Positions 1 through 7,192 are shown, counted from the stretch's first letter. The stretch is 16,035 bases of DNA from Spirochaetales bacterium (GCA_023139255.1 JAGLNY010000032.1:1-16035), one strand, 5' to 3'. A program made the numbers and translations. Notes: a model not told the origin generated them from the sequence alone.

Positions 1-47
1 CGAGATGAACTGAATAATTAAAGAGTATACATAATAAGAATTGAACT

Positions 48-76
48 AAACCGCTACGCGGTGGATCCGGTTTTTC
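48..76 (+). terminator. GC-rich hairpin followed by T-run
   Basis: ACCGC (50-54), loop TAC, GCGGT (58-62) form a perfect 5-bp stem. An alternative outer pairing is AAACCG (48-53) with CGGTTT (68-73), and five T residues lie at 71-75. It could terminate a transcript entering from upstream. Because it lies just upstream of an IS91-family transposase, it could instead be the subterminal hairpin of that element. The rest of 1-177 shows no gene. Confidence 0.45.
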
Positions 77-177
77 TGCCCTATTAATAAAATAACCATT
101 TGGAAATCTTTTATACACTCCTTTATCATGGTCTTTGAGTGCCATAGGTACTAAAACCATTCATAAGGAGTGTTTAC

Positions 178-975
178 ATGACACATCGACAAGCAAAGGC
201 AATTATGGAATGCAGGACCGCATTGGGAGGGCATGTGGACTTTTGCCCGGACTGCGGCTATGAACGCAATTCCTATAACTCCTGCAGGAACCGCCACTGT
301 CCCAAGTGCCAAACGCTCAAGAAAGAGCAATGGATAGGGAAAAGGTGCGAGGACATCCTTGATGTCCGGCACTTCCACGCAGTGTTTACTATCCCCTCAG
401 AACTGAACCAGATAGTGATGCAGAATCCTGCCACATTGTACAGAATTTTATTTAAAACAACTGCTGATACCATCAGGGAACTTGCATCCGACCCAAACTA
501 TCTTGGAATTGTTCCCGGCTTCACGAGTATCCTCCACACATGGGGACAGAATCTGTCGTTTCATCCTCATGTTCATATGGTCATCACCGGAGGGGGGATG
601 ATTCCTGAGGACAAGTGGAAATCTGCCGGTAAGAAGTTCTTTCTTCCGGTAAAGGTTCTGTCCAGACTTTTCCGCGGCAAGTTCCTTTCAGAACTGATCA
701 AGCTCTACGATAACGGTTCAGTCATATACCGGGGGAAGAACGGGAATAAAGTATCACATCAGACCTTCAACAATCTTATGACAACTTGCTATGCAAAGGA
801 TTGGTGTGTTTATTGCAAAAAGCCCTTCAAAGGGACGAATGGAGTGTTTGCATACCTTGGGAGATATACCCACAGAGTGGCCATCTCCAATAATAGAATA
901 CTCAAGGTTAAGAATGGGATAACCCGGTTTAGTCGTTATAAAGCCATGAAATATTGGGGAAAGCGTTGTGAGTAA
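178..975 (+). pseudogene. IS91-family (Y2 HUH) transposase, C-terminally truncated
   Basis: This is a rolling-circle type transposase fragment of 265 residues; full-length relatives are roughly 380-400. The N-terminal zinc-binding region is present: C23, C26, C36, H40, C41 and C44, including CRNRHCPKC. The HUH motif is HPHVH at residues 129-133. The paired tyrosines are in AYLGRY (Y226, Y230), followed by the conserved THRVAISNNR. Family similarity fades after about residue 252 (near base 933), and the protein stops at 975 without the usual C-terminal domain. AAGGAG at 165-170 stands 7 bases before the ATG, but relatives usually begin about 20-30 residues earlier, and an in-frame TAG at 145-147 prevents that. 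The N-terminus is therefore probably shortened too. Transposition activity is unlikely. Confidence 0.85.
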
Positions 976-1003
976 ATTTACTAAGATATGGGACAATGGG
1001 TTT

Positions 1004-1031
1004 TTGTCCTAATATGTATTCATTGTATAAT
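1004..1031 (+). promoter_or_regulatory. sigma70-like promoter upstream of higBA
   Basis: TTGTCC (1004-1009), a 16-base spacer and a perfect TATAAT (1026-1031). A second, weaker set, TTGACA (1050-1055) and TACATT (1073-1078) with 17-base spacing, would start transcription almost at the higB start codon. Confidence 0.5.
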
Positions 1032-1060
1032 ATTTGAGATTATGAGCAATTGACACTTGC

Positions 1061-1078
1061 AACGTAACAGGTTACATT
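1061..1078 (+). promoter_or_regulatory. candidate HigA operator (inverted repeat)
   Basis: AACGTAAC-AG-GTTACATT has two 8-base arms matching at 7 of 8 positions, with a perfect core GTAAC-AG-GTTAC at 1064-1075. It lies immediately before higB and over the weaker -10 element. HigBA systems are normally autorepressed by HigA binding such palindromes, so an operator role is a reasonable inference. Confidence 0.5.
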
Positions 1079-1084
1079 ATGCAT

Positions 1085-1363
1085 ATGATTAATTCCTTTA
1101 AACATAAAGGACTCGAAACATTTTATATTTCTGGAAACAAAAAAGGAATTATTCCTGAACATGCAAGTAAACTAGCCAGAATATTGGATCGTCTAGATGC
1201 ATCCCCATCAGTTAAAGATATGAATTTGCCTGGATTTAAGTTGCATAGATTAACAGGTAAAGAAAAGAATACTTGGTCCGTTTGGGTTAATGGGAATTGG
1301 GGAGTCACTTTCTTTTTTAAAGATGGAGACGCATTCATTGTTGATTATAGGGATTATCATTAG
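1085..1363 (+). CDS. higB: HigB-type toxin (RelE superfamily mRNA interferase)
   Basis: The 92-residue protein starts MINSFKHKGL, matches the HigB 'plasmid maintenance killer' family over its whole length and ends with the typical acidic DYRDYH. HigB toxins cleave mRNA on the ribosome and are neutralised by HigA. Family features visible are the KHKGLE N-terminus, the helix with LARILDRLDA, the DMNLPGFKLHRL turn and the WSVWVNGNWGVTFFF strand. The start at 1085 follows family alignment. An ATG two codons upstream (1079) has better spacing to ACAGG (1067-1071) and may be the one used. The toxin-first order is standard for higBA, and higA begins 9 bases after the stop. Confidence 0.9.
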   Translation: MINSFKHKGLETFYISGNKKGIIPEHASKLARILDRLDASPSVKDMNLPGFKLHRLTGKEKNTWSVWVNGNWGVTFFFKDGDAFIVDYRDYH

Positions 1364-1372
1364 GAGTCAGAT

Positions 1373-1687
1373 ATGATGACAAATAGAAAACCGGTACATC
1401 CTGGTGTTCTCTTAAAAGAAGAAGTCTTAATTCCATTAGGACTTACAGTTACAAAAGCCTCATATGATCTGGGAGTATCGCGGAAAGCACTTTCAGAACT
1501 TATTAATGAAAAAGCGTCGTTGAGCCCAGATATGGCAGTAAGAATTTCCAAAGCCACAAATACTTCCCCGGAAAGTTGGCTAAATATGCAGACAAAGCTC
1601 GATTTATGGGCATCTGAGCAGAAGGATTTACATGTTATTCCTTTTCCTTCTGATACAGAAGAGTACTATGAAAGAATGAAAGGCTGA
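1373..1687 (+). CDS. higA: HigA-type antitoxin (XRE-family HTH)
   Basis: The 104-residue DNA-binding antitoxin is the partner of HigB. It opens with the family signature of a short leader followed by PVHPGVLLKEEVL. The helix-turn-helix spans roughly residues 25-60, with recognition-helix region SRKALSELINEKASLS, and the PESWLNMQ segment is typical of HigA. AGGAG (1362-1366) overlaps the higB stop and serves the start at 1373; the adjacent ATG at 1376 is equally possible. HigA is expected to bind HigB and repress the operon, probably at the palindrome at 1061-1078. The module looks intact, unlike the transposase before it and the HicB fragment after it. Confidence 0.92.
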   Translation: MMTNRKPVHPGVLLKEEVLIPLGLTVTKASYDLGVSRKALSELINEKASLSPDMAVRISKATNTSPESWLNMQTKLDLWASEQKDLHVIPFPSDTEEYYERMKG

Positions 1688-1732
1688 TCTATCCAAACTG
1701 CTTAAACCTTCTATAAAAGTAAATGGCCTAAT

Positions 1733-1746
1733 TCTATAATTATAGA
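1733..1746 (+). promoter_or_regulatory. 14-bp perfect palindrome containing a -10-like TATAAT
   Basis: TCTATAATTATAGA is a perfect palindrome that includes TATAAT at 1735-1740, 34 bases before the hicB-like start. No convincing -35 was found at 16-18 bases upstream. It could be a repressor-binding site over a weak promoter for the hicB-prs pair. Confidence 0.35.
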
Positions 1747-1779
1747 TGAACTCAAATCCCAAGGATTTTTGGAGGGAAA

Positions 1780-2019
1780 ATGAAAAAGGATAAATTGATA
1801 TATGAAGATTTTATAGGCACAGTTCATTTTAGTACAGAAGATGAACTATTTTATGGAAAGATTGAAGGAATAGATGATCTGGTCACTTTTGAAGGAGTGA
1901 GTGTTAAGGAGTTAAGACGCTCTTTCGAAGAAGCTGTAGATGATTATATTGAATTATGTGCAAAAATTGTGAAGGAACCTCTTGCTGGTGGGAAGGAGTA
2001 CAGTTATGAAGGAAGATAA
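1780..2019 (+). CDS. HicB-family antitoxin, C-terminally truncated, without a HicA partner
   Basis: The 79-residue protein corresponds to the N-terminal RNase-H-like half of HicB antitoxins: F-x-G-x-V-x-F at the start, FYGKIEGIDDLVTFEG and ELRRSFEEAVDDYIELC. Relatives usually continue into a C-terminal ribbon-helix-helix or HTH DNA-binding domain; here the reading frame ends at GKEYSYEGR. No HicA toxin gene is present in the preceding 92 bases or after it. GGAGGG (1771-1776) gives a strong ribosome-binding site. The last 14 bases overlap prs in another frame, so the insertion or truncation has placed prs under translational coupling to this remnant. It could still bind a HicA encoded elsewhere. 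Confidence 0.75.
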   Translation: MKKDKLIYEDFIGTVHFSTEDELFYGKIEGIDDLVTFEGVSVKELRRSFEEAVDDYIELCAKIVKEPLAGGKEYSYEGR

Positions 2020-2956
2020 AATTTTAATTTTTGGAGGGAGCGGCAGTCCTGGTTTGACGCAGGGTATCTGTGACTATTTGGACGTTCCGCAGGGGAAAAG
2101 TGAAGTGATACGTTTTTCTGAAGGCAACTTGTTTGTCCGAATTAATGAGAATGTACGAGGGCGGCATGTATATATTATTCAATCTACCGGGTTTCCTGCC
2201 AATGACAACTTCATGGAGCTTCTATTTTGGATTGATGCTTTTAAACGAGCTAGTGCGGAGTCTGTTACCGCCATTATCCCATACTTCAGCTATGCCAAAG
2301 GTGACAAAAAAGACGAGCCCCGTGTATCGATCAGGGCAAGAGTATGCGCAGATGCGATTCAGGCTGCAGGGGCGGATCGTGTAGTTACACTGGATCTCCA
2401 TGCGGCACAGATACAAGGGTTTTTCAGGATTCCAGTAGACGATCTCTATGCACGTCCCGTTTTTTGCAAAACTGTACGACAAATGCAGCTAACAAATCTT
2501 ATAGTGGTCTCACCTGATGCGGGTTTTATCAAGAAAGCACACCAGTATGCTGCAGCTTTTCATTGCTCTTTGGCTATCGGCGATAAAGAACGGACTGCAC
2601 ATGATGAAAAAGCCAGGGTGCTGGAAATAATTGGAGATGTCGAAGGTAAAACAGCACTTGTTGTGGATGATTTCACGATTTCCGGTGGCACCCTATGTAG
2701 TATTGCAGATAAACTTGTCGAACAAGGGGCACTTGCCGTCCATGTTGTGGTGACCCATGGAGTCTTTTCTGAAGAAGCAATGGAGAGGATCGAATGCAGT
2801 CCGATCAAAACAGTGCTTGTGACAAACTCCGTGGAAACGCAGCCGGTAATTCTCGGGTCAAAGATCAAGGTAGTATCAGTTGCGCCTCTATTTGGTGAAG
2901 CAATTAGACGAATTCACAATCGTGAAAGCATAAGTGTACTTTTTGATAATCCTTGA
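2006..2956 (+). CDS. prs: ribose-phosphate pyrophosphokinase (PRPP synthase), divergent
   Basis: This enzyme transfers pyrophosphate from ATP to ribose 5-phosphate, giving PRPP for nucleotide, histidine and tryptophan synthesis. Length is 316 residues, normal for class I. Visible motifs are RFSEGN (36-41), PYFSYAKGDKKDEPRV (92-107), LDLHAAQIQGFF (129-140) with the catalytic-region histidine H132, the flexible catalytic loop DKERTAHDEKARV (193-205) and the PRPP-binding loop VVDDFTISGGTL (219-230). The last differs from the usual VDDMIDTAGT/GGT sequence, and the ATP-binding RQDRKDRPR segment is replaced by KGDKKDEPR, so this may be a paralogue. The ATG at 2006 is chosen because AAGGAG (1993-1998) lies 7 bases upstream; an in-frame upstream ATG at 1982 would add 8 unsupported residues. 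Confidence 0.88.
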   Translation: MKEDKILIFGGSGSPGLTQGICDYLDVPQGKSEVIRFSEGNLFVRINENVRGRHVYIIQSTGFPANDNFMELLFWIDAFKRASAESVTAIIPYFSYAKGDKKDEPRVSIRARVCADAIQAAGADRVVTLDLHAAQIQGFFRIPVDDLYARPVFCKTVRQMQLTNLIVVSPDAGFIKKAHQYAAAFHCSLAIGDKERTAHDEKARVLEIIGDVEGKTALVVDDFTISGGTLCSIADKLVEQGALAVHVVVTHGVFSEEAMERIECSPIKTVLVTNSVETQPVILGSKIKVVSVAPLFGEAIRRIHNRESISVLFDNP

Positions 2957-3041
2957 CCAACTATATCGTTTGTGCGGGAAAACGGCAAATTGAGCCACAT
3001 GTTAACTCATAGAGAAACCCTATTCTACTTTACATTATTGT

Positions 3042-3070
3042 TATACCCTTTAGTTGGGTATATTTTACTT
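3042..3070 (+). terminator. probable weak intrinsic terminator after prs
   Basis: TATACCC (3042-3048), a 7-base loop and GGGTATA (3056-3062) form a perfect 7-bp stem followed by TTTTACTT. It lies 85 bases after the prs stop and just before the DUF2284 remnant. Confidence 0.5.
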
Positions 3071-3084
3071 AGGTGTTTAAAAAG

Positions 3085-3375
3085 ATGATTATAAAAAGAC
3101 CACTGGACTGGGTCATTCACATAGTCCCGATAGAATATTTAAAAAGATATTACAAACCAGAAGAAGTAACCGGATACTGCAAGCACTGCCCCAGATATGG
3201 CAAGAATTGGTCATGCCCTCCGCATGCTTTCAATGTGAAAGATTACTGTGAAACGGGGTGCAGCTCAAATAGTGAGGATCAATCAATGAATAGTACGCAT
3301 TACAGCTCATTTAAGTCGCTATCTGAAGTTATCTGGTGTGATGTAGATTTATCGGAAGGAATGAACTATCGATGA
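3085..3375 (+). pseudogene. DUF2284 putative metal-binding protein, N-terminal remnant
   Basis: The first half matches the N-terminus of DUF2284 proteins, with the diagnostic cysteine pattern YCKHCPRYGKNWSCPPHAFN (C-x2-C-x8-C); the family is predicted to bind metal or iron-sulfur clusters. Relatives are around 180-200 residues. Here similarity ends near base 3244 (after KDY), and the remaining frame is composition-biased sequence without recognisable domains, ending at 3375. The ATG at 3085 is preferred over the GTG at 3073, since AGGTG at 3071-3075 can act as its ribosome-binding site. Bases 3376-3540 hold no recognisable gene. A broken gene is the likeliest reading. Confidence 0.65.
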
Positions 3376-3540
3376 TTCGATCAAACAGGACTATGCTTCA
3401 GATGATTTGAGTAGTATACTTACTGTATTGGAGTGATTTTGAACCGGATGCAAATGGATGCACTGGATTCTCAGCTCGTTTGATTGCATGAAAGTCAGTG
3501 ACCCAAATCATTATGCAACAGGAGAAATAAGGAGAAAATT

Positions 3541-3885
3541 ATGATTATTAAAAAGCTGTCTGAAGTCGAAATTATGAATAATGCACATGGTGTTGATGCT
3601 AGAAATCTATACACTACAAACAATGCTATGATCACGGTCATTACATTAGAACCCGGACAATCATTGAAACGTCATATTACTCCGGTTGATGTGGTGTTTT
3701 ATGTGCTTCAAGGAACCGGGATAGTGGAAATTGGTGACGAGAAACTGGAAGTCACAATTGATACGCTTGTTGAAAGTCCGAAAGACATCGTACATTGCTG
3801 GTATAACGAAAGCAGCAGCCCATTACGGTTTATGGTAGTGAAAGCTCCCAAACCAGTAAAGAAAACTGTGTTTATAGAAGATTGA
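3541..3885 (+). CDS. small single-domain cupin protein
   Basis: The 114-residue protein is one cupin barrel. Motif 1 is the segment from PGQSLKRHITPVDVVFYVLQ to GTG (about residues 38-60); it keeps the first histidine but has ITP where the usual second histidine would be. Motif 2, SPKDIVHCWYN (about 80-90), has the conserved His and Asn. Metal binding may therefore be altered. Such small cupins act as sugar or organic-acid binding enzymes or sensors, and the substrate cannot be read from sequence. AAGGAG (3529-3534) sits 6 bases before the ATG. The gene stands alone between the DUF2284 remnant and the ArsR-gsh operon. Confidence 0.8.
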   Translation: MIIKKLSEVEIMNNAHGVDARNLYTTNNAMITVITLEPGQSLKRHITPVDVVFYVLQGTGIVEIGDEKLEVTIDTLVESPKDIVHCWYNESSSPLRFMVVKAPKPVKKTVFIED

Positions 3886-3944
3886 AATTATAGACTTTCC
3901 CTGCTGTACTATTCATTTTTCTCAAGAAATGAGCGTACTGCCTA

Positions 3945-4046
3945 TTTTTGCAACTCAAGCAACTTCAACACTCCCTCACAAGTCAGCATTTCCGCTAAAC
4001 TGAGCCCTGTAATCAACCCGGGTCTCCTGCCATCACCCTGAATCCC
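3945..4046 (-). pseudogene. unidentified C-terminal coding remnant
   Basis: On the minus strand, an open stretch of 34 codons between two TAG codons reads like the end of a globular protein: it contains RRPGLITGLSLAEMLTCEG followed by VLKLLELQK and a stop. It has no start or ribosome-binding site. I do not recognise the family. The rest of 3886-4058 shows only a small imperfect hairpin near 3914-3933. Confidence 0.3.
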
Positions 4047-4074
4047 CTAAGTGACTAAATGATAAAAATTATTC

Positions 4075-4121
4075 TTGATTTTTTTGGCAAGTTGCATTAT
4101 TCTATAGTTATGGAACTATCG
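4075..4121 (+). promoter_or_regulatory. candidate arsR promoter and autoregulatory operator
   Basis: TTGATT (4075-4080), 17 bases, TATTCT (4098-4103) would start transcription at about the ATG at 4110, consistent with a leaderless message, as no Shine-Dalgarno precedes that ATG. ATAGTT (4104-4109), ATGG, AACTAT (4114-4119) is a perfect inverted repeat centred on the start codon, with a further C/G match at 4102/4121. It could be the regulator's own binding site. Confidence 0.4.
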
Positions 4122-4409
4122 AAGTTGTCGAAAATGTTTAAAGCTCTATCAAATGAACAGCGGCTAAAAATTTTTAAAATGATTTATGGAAGCAAAGGGC
4201 ATATCAATCTTGAAGAGCCCGGTTGTTGTGTATCTGTTGAAAAAACTTTTACAGCAGCCTGTAATTGTATGAACATTTCCCGGTCTACCATTTCACACCA
4301 TATAAAAGAACTTGCAAATGCAGATTTGATTATTTGTGAAAGGCATGGGAAAAATATTTCATGTAAAGTTAATAGAGATGCCCTTAAAGAAATAAGGGAT
4401 TTTATTTAG
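4110..4409 (+). CDS. ArsR-family winged-helix repressor, cysteine-rich
   Basis: This is a 99-residue ArsR/SmtB-type transcriptional regulator. LSKMFKALSNEQRLKIFKMI (6-25) is the family's first helices, and SRSTISHHIKELANADLI (57-74) is the recognition helix and following turn. Six cysteines are present: C39 and C40 as a pair, C51 and C53 as a C-x-C just before the recognition helix, C76 and C85. This arrangement suggests sensing of a soft metal, metalloid or thiol-oxidation state. An upstream in-frame ATG (4059) would add 17 residues not expected for the family. Glutathione synthesis genes follow 63 bases downstream on the same strand, so control of thiol supply is a plausible job. Confidence 0.85.
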   Translation: MELSKLSKMFKALSNEQRLKIFKMIYGSKGHINLEEPGCCVSVEKTFTAACNCMNISRSTISHHIKELANADLIICERHGKNISCKVNRDALKEIRDFI

Positions 4410-4417
4410 TTTTTTTG
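4381..4417 (+). terminator. hairpin with T-rich tail at the arsR 3' end (attenuator candidate)
   Basis: CCCTTA (4381-4386), loop AAGAAA, TAAGGG (4393-4398) make a perfect 6-bp stem inside the last codons of arsR. It is followed by ATTTTATTTAGTTTTTTTG. It could partially terminate transcription between the regulator and gshA, reducing read-through. Confidence 0.5.
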
Positions 4418-4472
4418 TTGTGATAGTACGACGGTTTGCAAACTATGGATGTATTAATAAAGAGGATCACTA

Positions 4473-5924
4473 ATGAAATGGGATTATTTCAAAATGTTAA
4501 AATTGTTTTCAAAAAATTGTGAATATCTTTCCAAAACAATTATTGGACTTGAAAAAGAAACACTTAGGGTAACCTCAACAGGTGATCTTGCACTGACACC
4601 GCACCCTCCTATATTTGGTGATAAAACAAAAAACACAATGATAACAACCGATTTTTCTGAAAGTCAGATGGAATTAATCACCCCTCCATTGCTGAAAACA
4701 GAGAAAGTATATGAATCATTAACGGAAATTCAGAACCTTGCAGCAGCCGGAATAGGTAATGAACTTTTATGGCCTTTAAGTATGCCTGCAAAATTACCGG
4801 AGGACCATATTATTCCACTTGCAAAATTTAATAATTCAAAGGAAGGTCTGGAAAAAGAGATGTATAGGGAGGGATTATCTTTTCGTTACGGCAAAAGAAT
4901 GCAGATGATATCCGGTATACACTACAATTTTTCCTTAAGCGATAGTTTTTGGGATTTTCTCTATAAAAAAACACTGACAGCACAAAGCAGGAAACATTTT
5001 ATAAATAGCTCATATGCAAAAATTGCAAGAAATTTTTTACGGTACAGATGGCTGCTTCTCTATCTTTTTGGTGCATCACCTGTTGCGGATAAAAGTTTTA
5101 AACAGACTGATATTGACCAGATTGAAGCTTATAAAAAATATATTACTACGTTGAGAATGAGTCGGTTTGGCTATGCGATACCCAAGCAGGAGAATATTCC
5201 TGTCTCATTTAATTCTCTGGGACAATATATAAGTGATATTGAAAAATTATTACTTGTGAAAGATCCCAATTTTTCAAAACTTGGGGTCTATCGAAACGGT
5301 AAACAGATTCAACTGAATGACAATATTCTACAGAATGAAAAAGAGTTTTATGCACCGGTGCGGTTTAAACGAGTATCGACCTTCGGGGAATCAAACCTCC
5401 AAGCCTTAAAAAATAAGGGAGTAGAGTATCTTGAGCTGCGTACTTTCGACCTGAATCCTTTTGAACATACAGGAATAGAACTTTCGCAGCTTCAGTTTGT
5501 AGAGATTTTTATGCTGTACTGTTTATTTGAAAAGAGTCCTCCCATTTCTGATTCAGAGAAAATGATAATTAATGCTAATGATCATCTTACAGCTCTTTCA
5601 GGCAGAAAACCTGACCTGGGTCTCCATCATTTAATTGAAGGAGAAGTGAAACTTAAGGATTGGGCAGAAGAGATTTTGTATAAGATGTATGAGATTGGTA
5701 TGGTGATGGATAAAAATGGAAACCAAAGCAGAAACGAAAGCGGCACTTACAGAGAAAGTATAAAAATAGAACAGGAAAAGTTGAGGAATCCGGAACTCCT
5801 TCCATCAGCAAGAATAGTTAATGAAATGAATGAAAATAGGGAAAGTTTTCTTGAGTTTGGACTGAGAAAGGCAAATCAACATCTCCTGGAGGGGATAAAT
5901 GAACCCTCACGCATATGTGTATGA
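4473..5924 (+). CDS. gshA: glutamate-cysteine ligase (GshA domain of the GshF type)
   Basis: The enzyme joins glutamate and cysteine using ATP, the first step of glutathione synthesis. The 483 residues match the proteobacterial-type glutamate-cysteine ligase fold: GLEKETLRV (25-33), TDFSESQMELITPP (59-72), MQMISGIHYNFS (143-154) and VEYLELRTFDLNPFE in the second half. AGAGG (4461-4465) lies 7 bases before the ATG. In many Gram-positive and some anaerobic bacteria this domain is fused to an ATP-grasp domain (GshF/GshAB). Here the reading frame ends at 5924, while the ATP-grasp part starts at 5899 in another frame, a 26-base overlap. The two proteins are thus made separately but probably in equal amounts by coupled translation. 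Confidence 0.93.
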   Translation: MKWDYFKMLKLFSKNCEYLSKTIIGLEKETLRVTSTGDLALTPHPPIFGDKTKNTMITTDFSESQMELITPPLLKTEKVYESLTEIQNLAAAGIGNELLWPLSMPAKLPEDHIIPLAKFNNSKEGLEKEMYREGLSFRYGKRMQMISGIHYNFSLSDSFWDFLYKKTLTAQSRKHFINSSYAKIARNFLRYRWLLLYLFGASPVADKSFKQTDIDQIEAYKKYITTLRMSRFGYAIPKQENIPVSFNSLGQYISDIEKLLLVKDPNFSKLGVYRNGKQIQLNDNILQNEKEFYAPVRFKRVSTFGESNLQALKNKGVEYLELRTFDLNPFEHTGIELSQLQFVEIFMLYCLFEKSPPISDSEKMIINANDHLTALSGRKPDLGLHHLIEGEVKLKDWAEEILYKMYEIGMVMDKNGNQSRNESGTYRESIKIEQEKLRNPELLPSARIVNEMNENRESFLEFGLRKANQHLLEGINEPSRICV

Positions 5925-6900
5925 AGATATGGAACTTTCAACCCAATTAATAATAAAAGAAGCCCTGAATAGAGGAATTAAGATTGATATTCTTGATGAA
6001 GAAACAAATTTTGTCAGACTTCAGAAAGGGAAAAAGATTGAGTATATTCAACAAGCAACAAGAACCTCAGCAGATACATATATCTCATCAAGGATTATGG
6101 GAAATAAAGTTGTCACAAAGAAAGTTCTTTCTGAATACGGCATAAAAGTTCCAAAGGGGAAGGATTTTTCCAGGATCGAGGATGCTGTTTCAGGTTTTCA
6201 TAACTTTTCAGAAGTGGATATTGTGATAAAACCGAATACAACCAATTTTGGGAAGGGGATAACGATATTAAAAAAAGGATTCTTGTTTGATGAATATAAG
6301 AATGCCTTAATCAAGGCTTTTTCATTTGGCAGTACAATAATTGTTGAAGAATTTGTTGAGGGTAAAGAGTATAGGTTTTTGGTAATTGGTGATGAAGTTG
6401 CAGCAATCCTTCACAGAATCCCGGCAAATGTAAAAGGGGATGGGAAGAAATCCATTAAAGAACTTGTTGCAGAGAAAAATAGTGATCCTGTAAGGGGGAA
6501 AGGATATAAAACTCCTTTGGAAAAAATAGAGCTTACAGAAGTAGAGAAGACATTTCTGGAAAAACAGAATAAATCCGTAGATTGTATTCCAGCTTTAGAT
6601 GAAATTGTTTATGTAAGAAAGAATTCCAATATCAGTACAGGCGGGGACAGTATTGATTATACAGATGATGTAATTAATGCATATAAAAAACTGGCTGTAG
6701 ATGCAACGAAAGCTGTCGGTGCGAAGATAAGCGGTGTAGATATCATAATTAATAACATAAAAACAAAACCAAACAGCGGTAACTATGTCGTTCTCGAGCT
6801 CAACTACAATCCTGCTTTACATATTCACAGTTACCCCTGTAGAGGAATAGACAGGAGACCAGCAGCTAAAGTCCTGGATTTGCTGGATATGGGTGCCTGA
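5899..6900 (+). CDS. ATP-grasp glutathione synthetase (C-terminal module of GshF as a separate gene)
   Basis: The 333-residue ATP-grasp ligase is expected to add glycine to gamma-glutamylcysteine. It begins almost exactly where the second module of GshF begins: YEDMELSTQLIIKEAL near the N-terminus, then TSADTYISSRIMGNKVVTKK (about 58-77). ATP-grasp signatures follow: VIKPNTTNFGKGI, IIVEEFVEGKEYRFLVIGD and VVLELNYNPALHIHSYP. It resembles GshF and cyanophycin-synthetase ATP-grasp domains rather than E. coli GshB, so I give no gshB symbol. GGAGGGG (5888-5894), inside the gshA 3' end, is a strong ribosome-binding site. The gene overlaps gshA by 26 bases. Confidence 0.88.
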   Translation: MNPHAYVYEDMELSTQLIIKEALNRGIKIDILDEETNFVRLQKGKKIEYIQQATRTSADTYISSRIMGNKVVTKKVLSEYGIKVPKGKDFSRIEDAVSGFHNFSEVDIVIKPNTTNFGKGITILKKGFLFDEYKNALIKAFSFGSTIIVEEFVEGKEYRFLVIGDEVAAILHRIPANVKGDGKKSIKELVAEKNSDPVRGKGYKTPLEKIELTEVEKTFLEKQNKSVDCIPALDEIVYVRKNSNISTGGDSIDYTDDVINAYKKLAVDATKAVGAKISGVDIIINNIKTKPNSGNYVVLELNYNPALHIHSYPCRGIDRRPAAKVLDLLDMGA

Positions 6901-7192
6901 GACACCAGGGAAATTTGAATTGGAAGGGGTCAGTTCACCGATTGGTGACAGGTACCGATCCCACTGAAATTCAGCAAACGGTTCGTGTATCCGGTATTAC
7001 GCTTTTACCAGTGGGAAACGGTCATAAGCATCCATTCAAAAGAGTTCTTGTTTAGCAGGCAATATATCCTGAATTAACTTTGAACTCTCATGATGGAAGT
7101 TTCTTTCTGTACCAGTCGATTGTTTGAAAGTGATTCAGGTAAAAGACTAAATCCTGTTACAGGAAACACTTAATATGCCCCAATACAGATTT
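6901..7192. other. intergenic region between convergent operons with a possible coding remnant
   Basis: No intact gene is visible. An open stretch on the plus strand ending at TAG 7053-7055 reads protein-like (TGTDPTEIQQTVRVSGITLL, then PVGNGHKHPFKRVLV) but lacks a clear start, and I do not recognise it. TCCCACTG (6959-6966) and CAGTGGGA (7009-7016) are 8-base inverted repeats 42 bases apart. TCACC-GATT-GGTGA (6935-6948) is a small hairpin after gsh. TCCTG-TTA-CAGGA (7152-7164) read on the minus strand is followed by TTTAGTCTTTT and could weakly terminate the padR operon. Confidence 0.35.

Noticed and set aside
2133..2868. Several 80-100 codon frames within prs on both strands
   Set aside because: They lie inside the prs coding sequence in other frames and have no independent support.
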